This document shows, piece by piece, positions 1 to 10,597 of a stretch of 64,000 nucleotides of DNA (its first letter is position 1; every line of letters starts with the position of its first letter). This DNA comes from Gonatopus flavifemur (Eukaryota; Arthropoda; Insecta; Hymenoptera; Dryinidae). The stretch is from positions 24,960,001 through 25,024,000 of the forward strand of contig JAFFJZ010000004.1 of NCBI GenBank assembly GCA_018340375.1, given 5' to 3'. The translations under genes were made by a program, and so were the position numbers. Below the pieces are notes generated by a model. The model searched no databases, had not been told where the DNA came from, and saw only the letters and a list, made by a program, of their open reading frames with translations.

Positions 1-933
1 TGTTAAATTTACCTGAGCCCTTGTTAAATTTGCCGGAGACTTGATTCATTCAACCAGAATTCCGGTTAGAATAGCAGTAATTCTTGCTGTCCATATATCA
101 ACCGGAGTATTTTTTTCAGTGTGTGCACTGAGAGAAGTGGAATGTAATGATCACCATGTACAAATAGTAATTGGGGGACAACTTCGCGAATTTGGTTCCG
201 GATACTATAGAGAATCGTAGCAATGTTCATGCACATGGGAATGGTTACCATTTACATGAAGATGGATTCTGTCATTCAACTACTATTTTCGCATGGTAAT
301 GGTTACAGTTCACTTTTCTCAGTGTGGAGTTGGCATATCAAATGCTGGCATTGCACGAAAAAGTGACAGTTCCAGTAGCATTCACCACAGTTCTATAGCT
401 CTTGATAATTTGGAACGATAGTTCTATTCATATTACTCATAAAAATTGAATTTTAAAAAATGGAATGACAAGTTCTACAATGATATGATAGCATCCCAGC
501 GATAAGAGGTTGGAACGATCAGAACTCGAGAGTTCTGGGATTGTGAGCATGCGAGAAAGTGAGAAATGGGGAGTTCCAATCATTAAAAGCGAAATATGAA
601 ATTTTTTTCAGTATTTATGGGAATGACATGCTAGATTCTATGACGAATCCATAGCATTGCAAGCAATATTGAAGGGAGCGATCAATATCTCCAAGTATTG
701 GGAATACGTACACACGGAGGAGTTGGGAATGCAGAGTTCTAACATCAACAATGGGTGAATTCGTTTTTGCTTTCATGTTAAGCTGAGTTTGGATATGGCG
801 CGAGGAGACGAAATATTTTTTTATGTTGAGAATCGGGGTTTTGTTACAGCAGAACAATTGATACAGCTTGGACGAAGACTTGGATTAACTGACAGCCTGT
901 CTGGTTACCTGTCCGACTTTCTGTCTGAACTAC
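1..933. other. AT-rich sequence, no gene recognised
   Basis: Short open frames on both strands have no recognisable motif. Degenerate AGTTCTRG-like words occur around 400-560 and may be decayed relatives of the minisatellite that follows. Nothing else is supported. Confidence 0.5.
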
Positions 934-1634
934 AGTTCTGACCAGCATTGCATGGGATTCGAAAGTTCTGACCAGCATTGCACGAAATTCGAATAGTTCT
1001 GGCCAGCATAACACGAAATTCAAATAGTTCTGGCCGGCATTGCCCCGATTTCGAACAATTCCGGCCAGCATTGTACGGAATTCGAATAGTTCTGGCCAGC
1101 ATTGCCCCGATTTCAACCAGTTCTGGCCAGCATTGCACGGAATTCGAATAGTTCTGGCCGGCATTGCCCCGATTTCGAACAATTCCGGCCAGCATTGTAC
1201 GGAATTCGAATAGTTCTGGCCAGCATTGCCCCGATTTCAACCAGTTCCGGCCAGCATTGCACGGAGTTCGAATAGTCATGACAAGCATTGCATGGAATTC
1301 GGATAGTTCTGGCCACCATTGCATGGAATTCGAATAGTTCTAACAAGCATTTCCTCGATAACGGGGAGTTCTGGCCAGTATTGCACAGAATTTGAACAGT
1401 TCTGCACATCATTGCACGAAACTCGAATAGTTCTACCCAGCTTCGCCACGATTTCAATCAGTTCTGAGTAGCATTACACGGAATTCGAATAGTTCTGGCC
1501 TGCATTGCCCCGATTTCGAACAATTCCGACCAGCATTGTACGGAATTCGAATAGTTCTGGCCAGCATTGCCCCGATTTCAACCAGTTCCGGCCAGCATTG
1601 CACGGAGTTCGAATAGTCATGACAAGCATTGCAT
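934..1634. repeat. 31-bp minisatellite, about 22-23 units
   Basis: Units begin AGTTCTGGCCAGCATTG and end near AATTCGAAT, repeating every 31 bp (the first unit is 30). Two unit types alternate, one with GCACGGAATTCGAAT and one with GCCCCGATTTC. A block of about five units at 1141-1292 recurs almost unchanged at 1482-1633, an offset of 341 bp, exactly 11 units, so the array has higher-order structure. Because 31 is not a multiple of 3, all frames cycle and produce long repetitive minus-strand open frames; these are a by-product of the repeat and I do not call them genes. Confidence 0.95.
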
Positions 1635-2497
1635 TCACGCACACAAGCGGAACTTCACATTCACTACAAGATGGGCGGATTTAGTTGATGTTTAGGTAGT
1701 GCGTAAATATGTGGGAGTTTCAAATTCCCAAAAATACCTCAAAACTCATGGCTGCTGGATATTACACATCTGTGAGTCACAATTCTTCTAATAATTCTCA
1801 GTTATTCAGCCTTTATTTCTCAAATACACTTCAATAAATTCGGATCCGCTAAATTGAGTTGTACGAAGAGCAAAATGCTTTGGTACCACGGAAGTTAACC
1901 CGAGAGTTGTCGGGGTTATTGGATCCCTTCCATTTTTGTAGCATTGGGCTTATTCTTACGATATTATGGGCCATTCCATAAGCAAAGTTCCCTAAGCTCA
2001 CCAAGGGAGGGTAACTGCGATCCCAGCTCTGATTGTTCCACATAAAAAGTGACCACAAGATTCAAACACTCTGAACGAATCGGAATAATACACTTGAATT
2101 TAAAGTGTCAACTTCCTACCCATGTGGACATACTCTCTAGCGGGATATCTTCCTAAAAATACACTGTGTTACAATCTGACTTCAGTTTCATCAAAATATT
2201 ATGACACTTTTTACATAACACAATCTGTTGAATTTCAACAATATAATTTCTGATTTCAAAAATGTTTTTCTTACATTCAATAAGAAATTCTAAAATTTCA
2301 TAATTGATATTAACGTGAAGAATTTTTCTAATAGTCTAGTTATGGAAATTATAATATGAAATCAGATTCCGTTTCGAAACGTAGCATTATTGATCTGCTC
2401 CTCAATTCTTGTAGAATGTGCAAGTGTTTTGTCTAACTTTTTCACACATGTTATAGCACATACAGACAATTTCATCCCAAACAATGCTAAAATTTCC
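1635..2497. other. No gene seen; one decayed dispersed-repeat fragment
   Basis: About 2045-2115 reads like the repeat at 20935-21060 and 21513-21725 (AAGTGACCACA..., AACACTCTGAACG..., CACTTGAATTTA). The rest is AT-rich with no recognisable coding or repeat structure. Confidence 0.4.
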
Positions 2498-2720
2498 AAC
2501 GTAGGGTACATCAAGATAAGTTGTCGCATTTTCCCGTTTCATTACAGCATGAAATAATCTATACAACCTCACTTACTCAAGGGAGATTAGAAGATAGTAA
2601 TCTAACCTTTCTTTCTTCCCTCGAGTGGAAGAGGTTTAATGTATTACTTGATGCTGTAGAGGAGCGGGGAAGTGCGGGCTCTCACCCCAGTTTACCCTAT
2701 TTATTTGATATTTTAGCCAT
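2498..2720 (+). repeat. Dispersed repeat copy 1, paired with 41140-41345
   Basis: The stretch around CATTTTCCCGTTTCATTACA and the following 70 bases aligns by eye to 41155-41230 at roughly three-quarters identity. Both copies read through as similar peptides (HFPxSLQHxII...), and both continue to a shared HPxL segment. I cannot tell a decayed coding fragment from a non-coding repeat that happens to be open. Confidence 0.45.
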
Positions 2721-3024
2721 TCTGATGTTGTGGTTTCTTTTGAATTCAAGCATCATTGAAGCTTATGTGATTGATTCATTGATTTATTCCCGAAATAAAA
2801 TGGACAAATTCAAAACATTGATACGGATCAATTAACCTTATACCATTTTCAAATTTTGCACATTCTATGTACTTGGAATGTATGTAAATTTCACATTGAA
2901 CATGGAATTTATATACATTGCATGTGTAGAATTTGAAAATGTCTTAATCTCAAGAGTAATTGAGGGGGGTTCATGCGGTGAAGTTTTCTAGCAGTCAAAG
3001 CGTGTCATGAATTTTTCAATCATG

Positions 3025-3341
3025 TCCAAGCAGCAACGGAAGTTCAAAGTATGTACGAAATAGAAACGTTCGTAGAATTTACGAATGAGATACGAAGAAC
3101 ATATGATGAAGGTTCATGGAATTTTCGAATGAGACTGTTTTAAATATACTTAGAACGTACATAGTACATTCGAAATGTACGATATTCATTCAATGGACGT
3201 TCGATTGACCTACCGTCGTATATTCGATTACATACGTTCGATGAACATACATAGCACCTATGAAACGGTCTTCTGGACCGTACATAGAACATATTTCGAA
3301 TATTCTAAGAACGTTCATAGTATATTCTGGTGCTACTTGGG
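3025..3341. mobile_element. CCC-type MITE, family E, copy 1
   Basis: The ends are TCCAAGCAGC (first C decayed) and GCTACTTGGG, flanked by TG on both sides. The body is built of palindromic words such as GAACGTTCRTAG and TTCGAATATTC. It aligns along its length to the copy at 48882-49211. Confidence 0.85.
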
Positions 3342-3600
3342 TGGTGTGTTGAGTTTTGTTGTTCATGTATATTGTTTTTGCGACTGTGTCAAGTTTTAGA
3401 CACTCTTCGGTATACATAGTAACACATGGGCTGAAAATTCCCAGGCCTAACACATAGATGGCACGAATTTTACTGCATTCACCTGTTTTTCAGTTAGAAC
3501 TAACCTTCAAAAAACAGCTGTCAAAATTTCATGATGTTCTATTCATTAGTTTGTGAGTTATTGTACTAAGAGTGACGCTACTTTTGTCATTTTTGAAACA

Positions 3601-4498
3601 ATGGATCGGACACAATTTCGTGTTTCAATTTTACACTGCTTCTTGATGGGAAAAAAATACCGTTCAAGCGAAGCAATGGCCTGGAAAGTGTTATGGGGAC
3701 TACGCTCTATCAGAAACCACAATAAAACGTTGGTTTGCTGACTTCAAACGTGGTCGTAGAGACACCGATGATGCAGAACGCAGTGGACGTCCAAATAGGA
3801 CTGTAACACCAGAAAACATCAATAAAATCCACAAAATCGTTTTGAATGATCGAAAAGTGAAGTTGCGTAAGTTAGCTGACATCGTAAAAATGTCAAAAGA
3901 ACGTGTTGGTTTTATATTGCATGAGCATGTAACTATAAGAAAGCTCTATTCAAAGTGGGTGTCGCGTTTGCTCACTATTGACCAAAAACAAGAACACGTT
4001 GATGCTTCTGAACAGTGTTCAACTATGCTCAAACGTCACAAGCCGGAATTTTTCTGTCGATATGTTACAATGGATGAAACATGGATCCATCACTTCACTC
4101 CGGAATCAAAACGATCATCATCTGAGCAGTGCTGCCAGATCGTACCTTTTGATTTTCAATGATTGGTCATGCTATTTAATGGAAACGTATGATTGGTTGA
4201 TTCTGTTGGAACTCGTACCTTTCTGGCAACACTGCATCTGAGTGGACAGCCACTGTTGAACCTCGTCGTGAAAGCACAACAATCAGCTGGGAAGGTTATG
4301 GCCTCGATATTTCGGGAGGTGCGTGGTGTAATATTCATCGCCTATTTTGAGAATGGGAATACCACCAACAGTGAATATTATATCGCATTATTGGAGTGTT
4401 TGAAGGCCGAAATTGCAAAGAAACGACCGCATATGGCGAAGAAAAAAATTTTGTTTCATCAACACAACGCACCATGTCACATGTCAATCAAAACTGTT
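3601..4498 (+). pseudogene. mariner transposase, broken and 3'-truncated
   Basis: The start MDRTQFRV is followed, after a frameshift near 3670, by the helix-turn-helix part (SETTIKRWFADFKRGRRD, then DDAERSGRPN). It continues through NDRKVKLRKLADIVKMSKER to YVTMDETWIHHF, which contains the first catalytic Asp. A 108-bp hAT MITE then interrupts SSSEWTAT, and another indel follows near 4250 before SAGKVMASIF. The second catalytic motif reads FHQHNAPCH, so the expected Asp of FHQDNAPCH is His. The region after SIKT, including the PHPPYSPD part with the third Asp, is missing; the CCC-type MITE sits at that point. It cannot encode an active enzyme. The sequence resembles the mellifera/irritans groups of mariner, but I would not fix the subfamily by eye. 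Confidence 0.9.
4127..4234. mobile_element. 108-bp hAT-type MITE inside mariner
   Basis: Terminal inverted repeats are CAGTGCTGCCAG and CTGGCAACACTG. The perfect 8-bp target duplication CATCTGAG lies at 4119-4126 and 4235-4242. Removing the element and one duplication rejoins the mariner frame as SSSEWTAT, the expected mariner sequence at this place. Confidence 0.9.
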
Positions 4499-4769
4499 CC
4501 CTAGTAGAAATATAATCAGTTTTCCCTATTACTGATGAGGCACTGATGAGGAAACGCTAATCAGGAAAAACTTATCACCAACTTATTGGGAACTGATTTG
4601 TTTTGTGAGTTACTCGCTCATATCTGCTCAGTTTCTTCAATCACTTTCTCATTTGTCAGAGCGTTACACCTCTTGTCGGAAACATGTAAGTTTCCTGATC
4701 AGTCCCTGATCAGTAAAATAGAAAACTGATCAGTGCCTCATCATTTGCTAGAGAAAATTTCTACTAGGG
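4499..4769. mobile_element. CCC-type MITE, family A, short copy
   Basis: The ends are CCCTAGTAGAAAT and ATTTCTACTAGGG, flanked by TT on both sides. The interior carries repeated CTGATCAGT and CTGATGAGG words near both ends. It matches the two ends of the longer copy at 46012-47040 and looks like an internal-deletion derivative of it. Confidence 0.9.
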
Positions 4770-4891
4770 TTAGAGCGGCGCTGGAATGATTGCGTTGTTC
4801 TTGATTGAGATTGCGTCGATGAATGAAGCTAATTTTGAACAAAAAAGACCATGTTTTCTTTGTTAGGCCCGGGATTTTTCAGCCCATGTGT

Positions 4892-5298
4892 TATACCTTG
4901 CACGCGCTATCGTACCCTCTGACCGTATCATCTGAAATATTTGAGTAATCCAATTGGGAGTTGGATATATTCATTTCATGCAATACTGATTGATAATCCT
5001 TTGAATTGGCTGTGTGTCTGTCTGCCTGTATGAAGGACATCTCTGAACCAAGTGGACCGAATGGATTGAGATCTATAGTGCAGCTCCTTCAAACCCTTCT
5101 CCAAGGACCATTCAATATTATTGAAATCGGACAAGTCCTTCTATTTTTTAAAAATTTTCTTCTCAAAAAATAGATGACCTCGGAGAAAATTTTCTCCATA
5201 TACATATGTACACAAGTCATTTCCTCCGCAATCTTTGAATATTCGTTCTTTTGGCTTGCATCGACGAATTATTAAGGAACATGGAATTGAAGGATTTT
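4892..5298. other. No gene or clear repeat seen
   Basis: Mixed-composition sequence between the mariner and the tandem array. I see no motif here. Confidence 0.4.
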
Positions 5299-5996
5299 CG
5301 AGGGTACTCGATCCGAATCTGAGGTTAGCAAACGAATCCAAAACGGCGGATGTGAATTTAATCATGTTCGCATTTGTGGACAAATTTATATGAAACATGC
5401 GTTCCAGGTGTTTTCGAGAGTGCTGAATCCGAATCTGCAGTCAGAAAACGAATTCCAAATTAGCGGATCCAAGATGCTGAACTTGGATGTAGTCATTTTC
5501 GCATTTGTGGACAGATTTATATATAACATGGGTTCTAGGAGTTCTCGAGGGTGCTAAATCCGAATCCGAGATGGCCGATTCAATGTAGCGGACGAGAATT
5601 CGGTGATTCTTGCATTTGTGAATAGATTTATATGGACCATGGGTTCTAGGGGTTTTCGAAAGTGCTGAATCCAAATATGGAGTCGAAAAACGAATTCAAG
5701 ACAGCGGTTTCTAAATGGCGGATGTAAATTTAGTCATTTTCGCATTTGTGGACTGATGTATATGAGCTATGGGTTTTAGTAGTTTTTGAAGGTGCTGAAT
5801 CCGAATTTGAAGTCAGGAAACGAATCTAAGATGCCAGATCGGATGTGGCAGACGTGAATTAGGTCATCTTCGCATTTGTAGACGAATTTCTATGAAACAC
5901 ATGGGTTCTAGGAGTTTTTGACGGTGCTGAATCCAAATTTCGAATCAGAAACCGATTTATGATGGTGTATCCAAGATGACGGAACTGAATATACAC
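5299..5996. repeat. Degenerate tandem array, about 6 units of 110-132 bp
   Basis: Each unit starts near GGTGCTGAATCCGAAT, passes an AAGATGGCGGA-like stretch, then TTTCGCATTTGTGGACA and ATGGGTTCTAGGAGTTTT. Unit starts are near 5299, 5415, 5547, 5657, 5788 and 5918. The GATGGCGGATCC theme also occurs in the arrays at 50215-50508 and inside the piggyBac at 61440-61885. Confidence 0.85.
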
Positions 5997-6202
5997 AGAG
6001 AAAAATGATACAATTTCCATCACGAATCTCTTCTCCTTTCTGAATATTCATTGAGTGTTTGAAAGAAAATGAGGAGTAAGAGATACGTGTGTGTAAGCAT
6101 TATCGAATCTGAACACTCTTTGGCAACCTGTGGACATTATAACAACTGCATCTAAATCTTTTGAAGATTGTATAAAAATTGGTGGACAATTAATTTCAGG
6201 TT

Positions 6203-6440
6203 ATCTGAATATTATATCTGAAATTTTTCTAGTCAACTGGAAACCCAATGAGTGTATTTTCATATATTCCGGAATATCTGGATTTTATAATAATTTCGAG
6301 GTACAGCATTCTGAAGTGCGAGCGAAACGAGCTCTTGTGGGTAAAAATGGGCGGAGAAAATTTTGAAAGGCTTCGAACTACTGAGCGAAGCGATGCTGTC
6401 AGGGAACGGAGCCCTCTGGTTCATTCCTTGTATGAGGGTT
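6203..6440. repeat. Dispersed repeat with AGCGAAGCGA motif, copy 1
   Basis: It aligns to 8828-9075 from GAATATTATATCT through GGTACAGCATTCTGAA to GGAGCCCTCTGG. The GAGCGAAGCGA and GGCGGAGCCC words look like the tail of a mobile element, but no coding part or terminal repeats are visible, so the class is open. Confidence 0.6.
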
Positions 6441-6679
6441 TCATATTCATTTTCGAATATATCTACACCATTGATTTGGGAGAGTTTTCGATATTCCAGC
6501 AGAATTGAAAGGAAGTATCTTACGTACATATTGATAGCTCTGAATTAGGGTCAAGTAACTGCAATTTCGCTATAGATAGGAGAAGGTATATTCGTATGAA
6601 AAACAACGACGTTACAATGCTTTGATTGTGACACGAATTGCAATCAATTCATTTTGATTAGGGGCCATCGGTTTAACAA

Positions 6680-6946
6680 CCCGGGTGGAAAAATTTGGAC
6701 GGTTTTGTCCTCTTGTTTCATTTTTGGACTGATTTTGTCCTAATGGTTGATTGATGCGGACAAAAACAGTACTTTGTCAAGATTTTGGTCTGAATTTCTT
6801 CTCCAGCGAATAGAAGTGATTGAGGAGCAACTCAGACTAAAATCTTGAAAAAGTACTGTTCTTATCCGCACCAATCAACCATTAGGACAAAATCAGTCTC
6901 AAAATGAAATAAGAGGGCGAAAACCGTCAAAATTTTCCGACTCGGG
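6680..6946. mobile_element. CCC-type palindromic MITE, 267 bp
   Basis: The ends are CCCGGGTGGAAAAAT and ATTTTCCGACTCGGG, with AA on both sides. The arms pair for about 120 bp around GGACTGATTTTGTCCTAATG, so the element is almost entirely one long hairpin. Confidence 0.9.
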
Positions 6947-6948
6947 AA

Positions 6949-8827
6949 TGTATTTCAAAATCCACAAATTTAATAATCTTTTCAAGTTTTTTTGGGGTCA
7001 ATTTCCGTGATTCAGAATTATTCCCCTTGCCATAAGGAAAATACATATCACTCAATTTGGCAGTTTTTAATGTATTGGAGTATATTTGAGAGATGTGAGC
7101 CTAAATAATTTACTGATATCCAAAGGATTGTGAATCACAGGTGTGAGATTTCGGAAAACCATGAGTTTCGAGGTATTTTTAAAATTTGAAAACTCCAAAA
7201 TATTTGTGTACTACCTAAACATCATCTCAATCAGCTCATCTTACACATGTTCTTCTCGTGTGACATAACAACTTTTCTCAGACATTGTCATATGAAATTC
7301 CGAATTTCGATTTTTTCGGCCCACCTTTGTCGACAATCTGTGAATATGAAAGAGTGAGAGTTAACTTCTTAAGCAGTCAGAAGAAGACCTTACATATCTT
7401 TTCGTTGGAGTGGAATTCTCACTCTTCCATATTCAAAGAATAGTCCATCGATAGCGATGGACGGGTAATTGGACCAAAATTTGTGAAAGAGCTTATTTTC
7501 ATCGTTGTTTACGGATAATCGCTCAACAATTCATCTGGTACCTTATATTTGGAACAATTGAGGTGCCGGGAAGAATAACTCGCTTAGCGCTTGGAACGCA
7601 TCACAAATTTGATCCAAACGGTCCCGTCGAACGTCGAAAAAAAAAGTCGGAATTTTGAAAATTAAAAAATACTAGGTCATAGAGCTTGAAAAAACAAGGT
7701 CAGTGTTCCCGTACCATTTTTTTCTAGGATGAATAGTTTTTGAGAAAAAAAATAAAAAATACACATTTTTTCATACCAAAAATCAATGTTTTCCAACATT
7801 GAACTCGTTGGATCTCTTTCATTTTTCGGCGAATCGGAATAAAACTTACAGATTCTGATTTGTGAGACTTCACCGAAGACGACAATGTCGAAGAAATTTG
7901 TAAAAATCAATAATAAATTGATTAATTTTTCATTCGAAATAAAAATCACGTGTTTTATGCTTTGCATTAAAAAAGTGTCGGGGGGAGTATAAGCTACAAA
8001 AAACTTCCAGCGACAAAGTTGTTCGCTGAGGTATGGACAAACTTTTTGGAAAGTTCCAGATCGATTGGATTATTAGTTTGCAAAATACAGGGATTTATTT
8101 ATTAGCGTGCAACAAAAATCTATCACGATCATGCGTCTTTTACCGGGTGACTATCAGGGTCCGTAGGAAAGATTGTATTCACTCACTTTTTCAACTTGAG
8201 ATGTTTTTTTGGGTCGGAGAATTCGAATATCCAACTATTCTCACGAGGTTTCATTTCCTTAATCCATGTTTTTGTTATTAAAAAAGTCATATTCGACGCT
8301 GGTGACGATAGGGGGTTTTTCGGTTAAAATAAGTTTATGAAGAATTACGGGGATTTCCTGTTAATTCGTATCCTCATGTCAAGTATGTCCCCTTTTGAAT
8401 AACAAAAACGACTAACTTTAAATAATAAATTTCTCTCAGTATAGGGGTGTTGGATTGATATCCATAAAGAAATTAATGAAAATGAATCTAACACTTTAAT
8501 TTTCTTCCTGTTTCAGGTATGTGTTTCACAATTCTTCATTGCATAATGCTGACTGATTGTGAGTAATAATATTTATTACGAAGTTTTGTTTCGAAGTGTT
8601 TTGTATATAACTGCGATGTGCATAGGGAAAGTGAATATACGAAAGAAATTAACTATAGATTTGAACATTTCCATATTGTTACATTCAAATTATACATTAT
8701 ATGCCTAGTTTGCCGCGCTGAAAAAGAATGATTGAAAAGGATTCATTAGAATCAAAATTTAATCCACCTCAATTCTTAATTTATCCTTAATTCTGATTAT
8801 TCGCCTCAATTCGCCTTAATTCTAATA
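6949..8827. other. No gene recognised; one small inverted repeat
   Basis: An imperfect inverted repeat pairs TGAATATGAAAGAGTGAGAG near 7341 with CTCACTCTTCCATATTCA near 7420. The rest, including long A/T runs at 7640-7990, shows short open frames without recognisable domains. Confidence 0.4.
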
Positions 8828-9075
8828 AGTCCGAATATTATATCTAAAATTCTTCTAGTCAATTAAAAAACCGATAAGTGCCTCTTCATATATCCCCGGA
8901 TATCTGAATTTCACAATAGTTTCTAGGTACAGCATTCTGAAATGCGAGCCAAGCGAGCATATGTAGGTTACAATTTATTCAAAATGAGCGAAGCGAGTTC
9001 TGAAGGGGGTCGCACTGTTGAGCGGAGCGAAGTAGTTAGGGGGCGGAGCCCTCTGGGTCCTGTTCCAGGATGTAT
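8828..9075. repeat. Dispersed repeat with AGCGAAGCGA motif, copy 2
   Basis: Second copy of the repeat at 6203-6440, with GAGCGAAGCGAG, GAGCGGAGCGAAG and GGGGGCGGAGCCC words. The minus-strand open frame across it is a by-product. Confidence 0.6.
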
Positions 9076-9371
9076 TAAAAAATGCGGACCTGTTATATTA
9101 CATTCAACACTGAAGATATAGTGTTTGAGAAAAGGATTTTCTGAAAATGAACAGACATAAAAATATGAATATTCCATGAAAAATCAAGTACTTGGAAGGA
9201 TATTTTGGAACATTATGTACATCACAAGTGAAATTATAAACATAAAAATCATTGTAGAATAACTATGAGTCAAGCTGATTCGTTTTACTGGAGATATGTA
9301 GACCAAAAGTTCTATTTCTCCTGTTGTTACATTCAAGCTGAATGATATTTCTATTCTCATAAATCTCCACT

Positions 9372-9655
9372 GGGCATTCCACGTCAGATCGGTCGAGGGA
9401 AAAGTGACATGTCTCCGATTCAGACCAAATTTGGAGGGGTCGAAGAGGTACTCAAATAATGACGAGACCTCAAATTGTAGCCTTCCTCATGCAGTTTTAT
9501 GGATTTTACCGTATGAACGAAAAAAAAATTACATCTTCATTCATTTTAAATGATCTCAACAGGGAGTTGAGATGAAATTCTGAGAAAATTCAGACATCTT
9601 GTCAACTAAATTCTCTCTTTGGGAAAAAACTATCAAATACATTGTTCATGAAAAT
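9372..9655 (+). repeat. Left inverted arm of the 5.5-kb transposon
   Basis: Pairs with about 14600-14887 on the other strand. The best matched part is the outer 90 bp. Confidence 0.85.
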
Positions 9656-10123
9656 GTTGGAATTACAACCCTTGAACGGCTTCTTGTTCAGCAAATACGG
9701 AATTTTCTGAAATATCAAGCGTCACCACGAATTCGCCTAGTTTTCAATTTTCTTTGATATTTTTGAAGTGTCGAGATTCTTCTGTAGCGACGACATCATG
9801 TAATCTTGGTTTTGTCAATTTCTCCACGAGCGATGAAATACATTTTTTCTCACCGTTTATCATAATTTTCAAAGCGCATCTAAAATGTTCCCTTCGGCTG
9901 CGATGTGACCCGGAACTGAGGATAACGACCAAGCGACGACAATTCCAATTGTTGTTATGCGCGATTTGTATGTCGATTCAACTAAGGTTAGTTTGTTTGA
10001 ACCGCTATCGCTTCGTTTTCAGCTGATGTTAAGTTTTGTTCCAAATTTTTTTGGAAATCTTTGAATTTTCATTGCTGATTTGTGCTTGATATTCGAATCA
10101 TTTCACTTTATTCGTGAATCGAC

Positions 10124-10597
10124 ATGAGTCCGCCAAAGAAAAAGCTTTGCTGGGATCCATACGAAACACCTGCAGTGGCCGTAAGTTCTCGCCTTTCAGT
10201 AGTCTTTTTTCACGCTCTTGACATCCAAACTGCTGAATAATGCTCTTTTGCGTTATAGACGGAGCACTCCTTAGCTGGTTTGGCTAGTATTGTGATCTCT
10301 TCATATTTTCGTAAGTAATAAAACAGACTTGAGAAGATTGTCGGAAGAAAATCAACAGAAATTCCAATCAGTACTTGATAATGCAGTAGTTTGTACCAAA
10401 TGTGGGATCAAAATCAATAGGATCGAACCGGAACAAGCTCCCCAACCAAACTTAGAATTGAGCTCATCGGACAGCGACGATAAGACAGGAGAATTTATAG
10501 AACAGAATCTACTTGAAGAAAAAAAAACTCAATACCGCATTTGCTGCTTTAGACAAAAGCAGAATTGACGATAGCAAGTATTTAAATTCATTACATA
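10124..10597 (+). pseudogene. 5' part of the gene inside the long-inverted-repeat transposon
   Basis: Exon 1 (10124-10180) reads MSPPKKKLCWDPYETPAVA and ends at GTAAGT. The next acceptor is TTATAG (10253-10258). Exon 2 (10259-10310) ends at a perfect GTAAGTAA donor, but the acceptor AAACAG lies only 16 nt on, too short for an intron. Joining across it gives a continuous frame HLRRLSEENQQKFQSVLDNA, so the intron has probably lost its interior. The frame goes on through CTKCGIKINR and an acidic SSSDSDDKTGE stretch. It then hits an A-run near 10520, after which another frame reads NTAFAALDKSRIDDSKYLNS up to the family B insertion. The basic start could act in nuclear import. Linking this part to the 3' part rests on both lying between the same inverted arms. 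No function can be assigned from this part alone. Confidence 0.6.

Larger units (their letters stand above)
3422..4891 (+). mobile_element. mariner element, nested and inactive
   Basis: Inverted ends read ACACATGGGCTGAAAATTCC at the left and its reverse complement at the right, each next to a TA dinucleotide (3420-3421 and 4892-4893). It encloses a broken mariner transposase and two younger insertions, a hAT MITE at 4127-4234 and a CCC-type MITE at 4499-4769. Without these it is about 1.09 kb, shorter than a typical 1.3-kb mariner, consistent with loss of the transposase 3' end. Confidence 0.85.

Noticed and set aside
844..1642. Several long minus-strand open frames rich in WPEL and CWPE
   Set aside because: They are frames of the 31-bp minisatellite, which cycles through all three frames; the repeated peptide follows from the DNA repeat.
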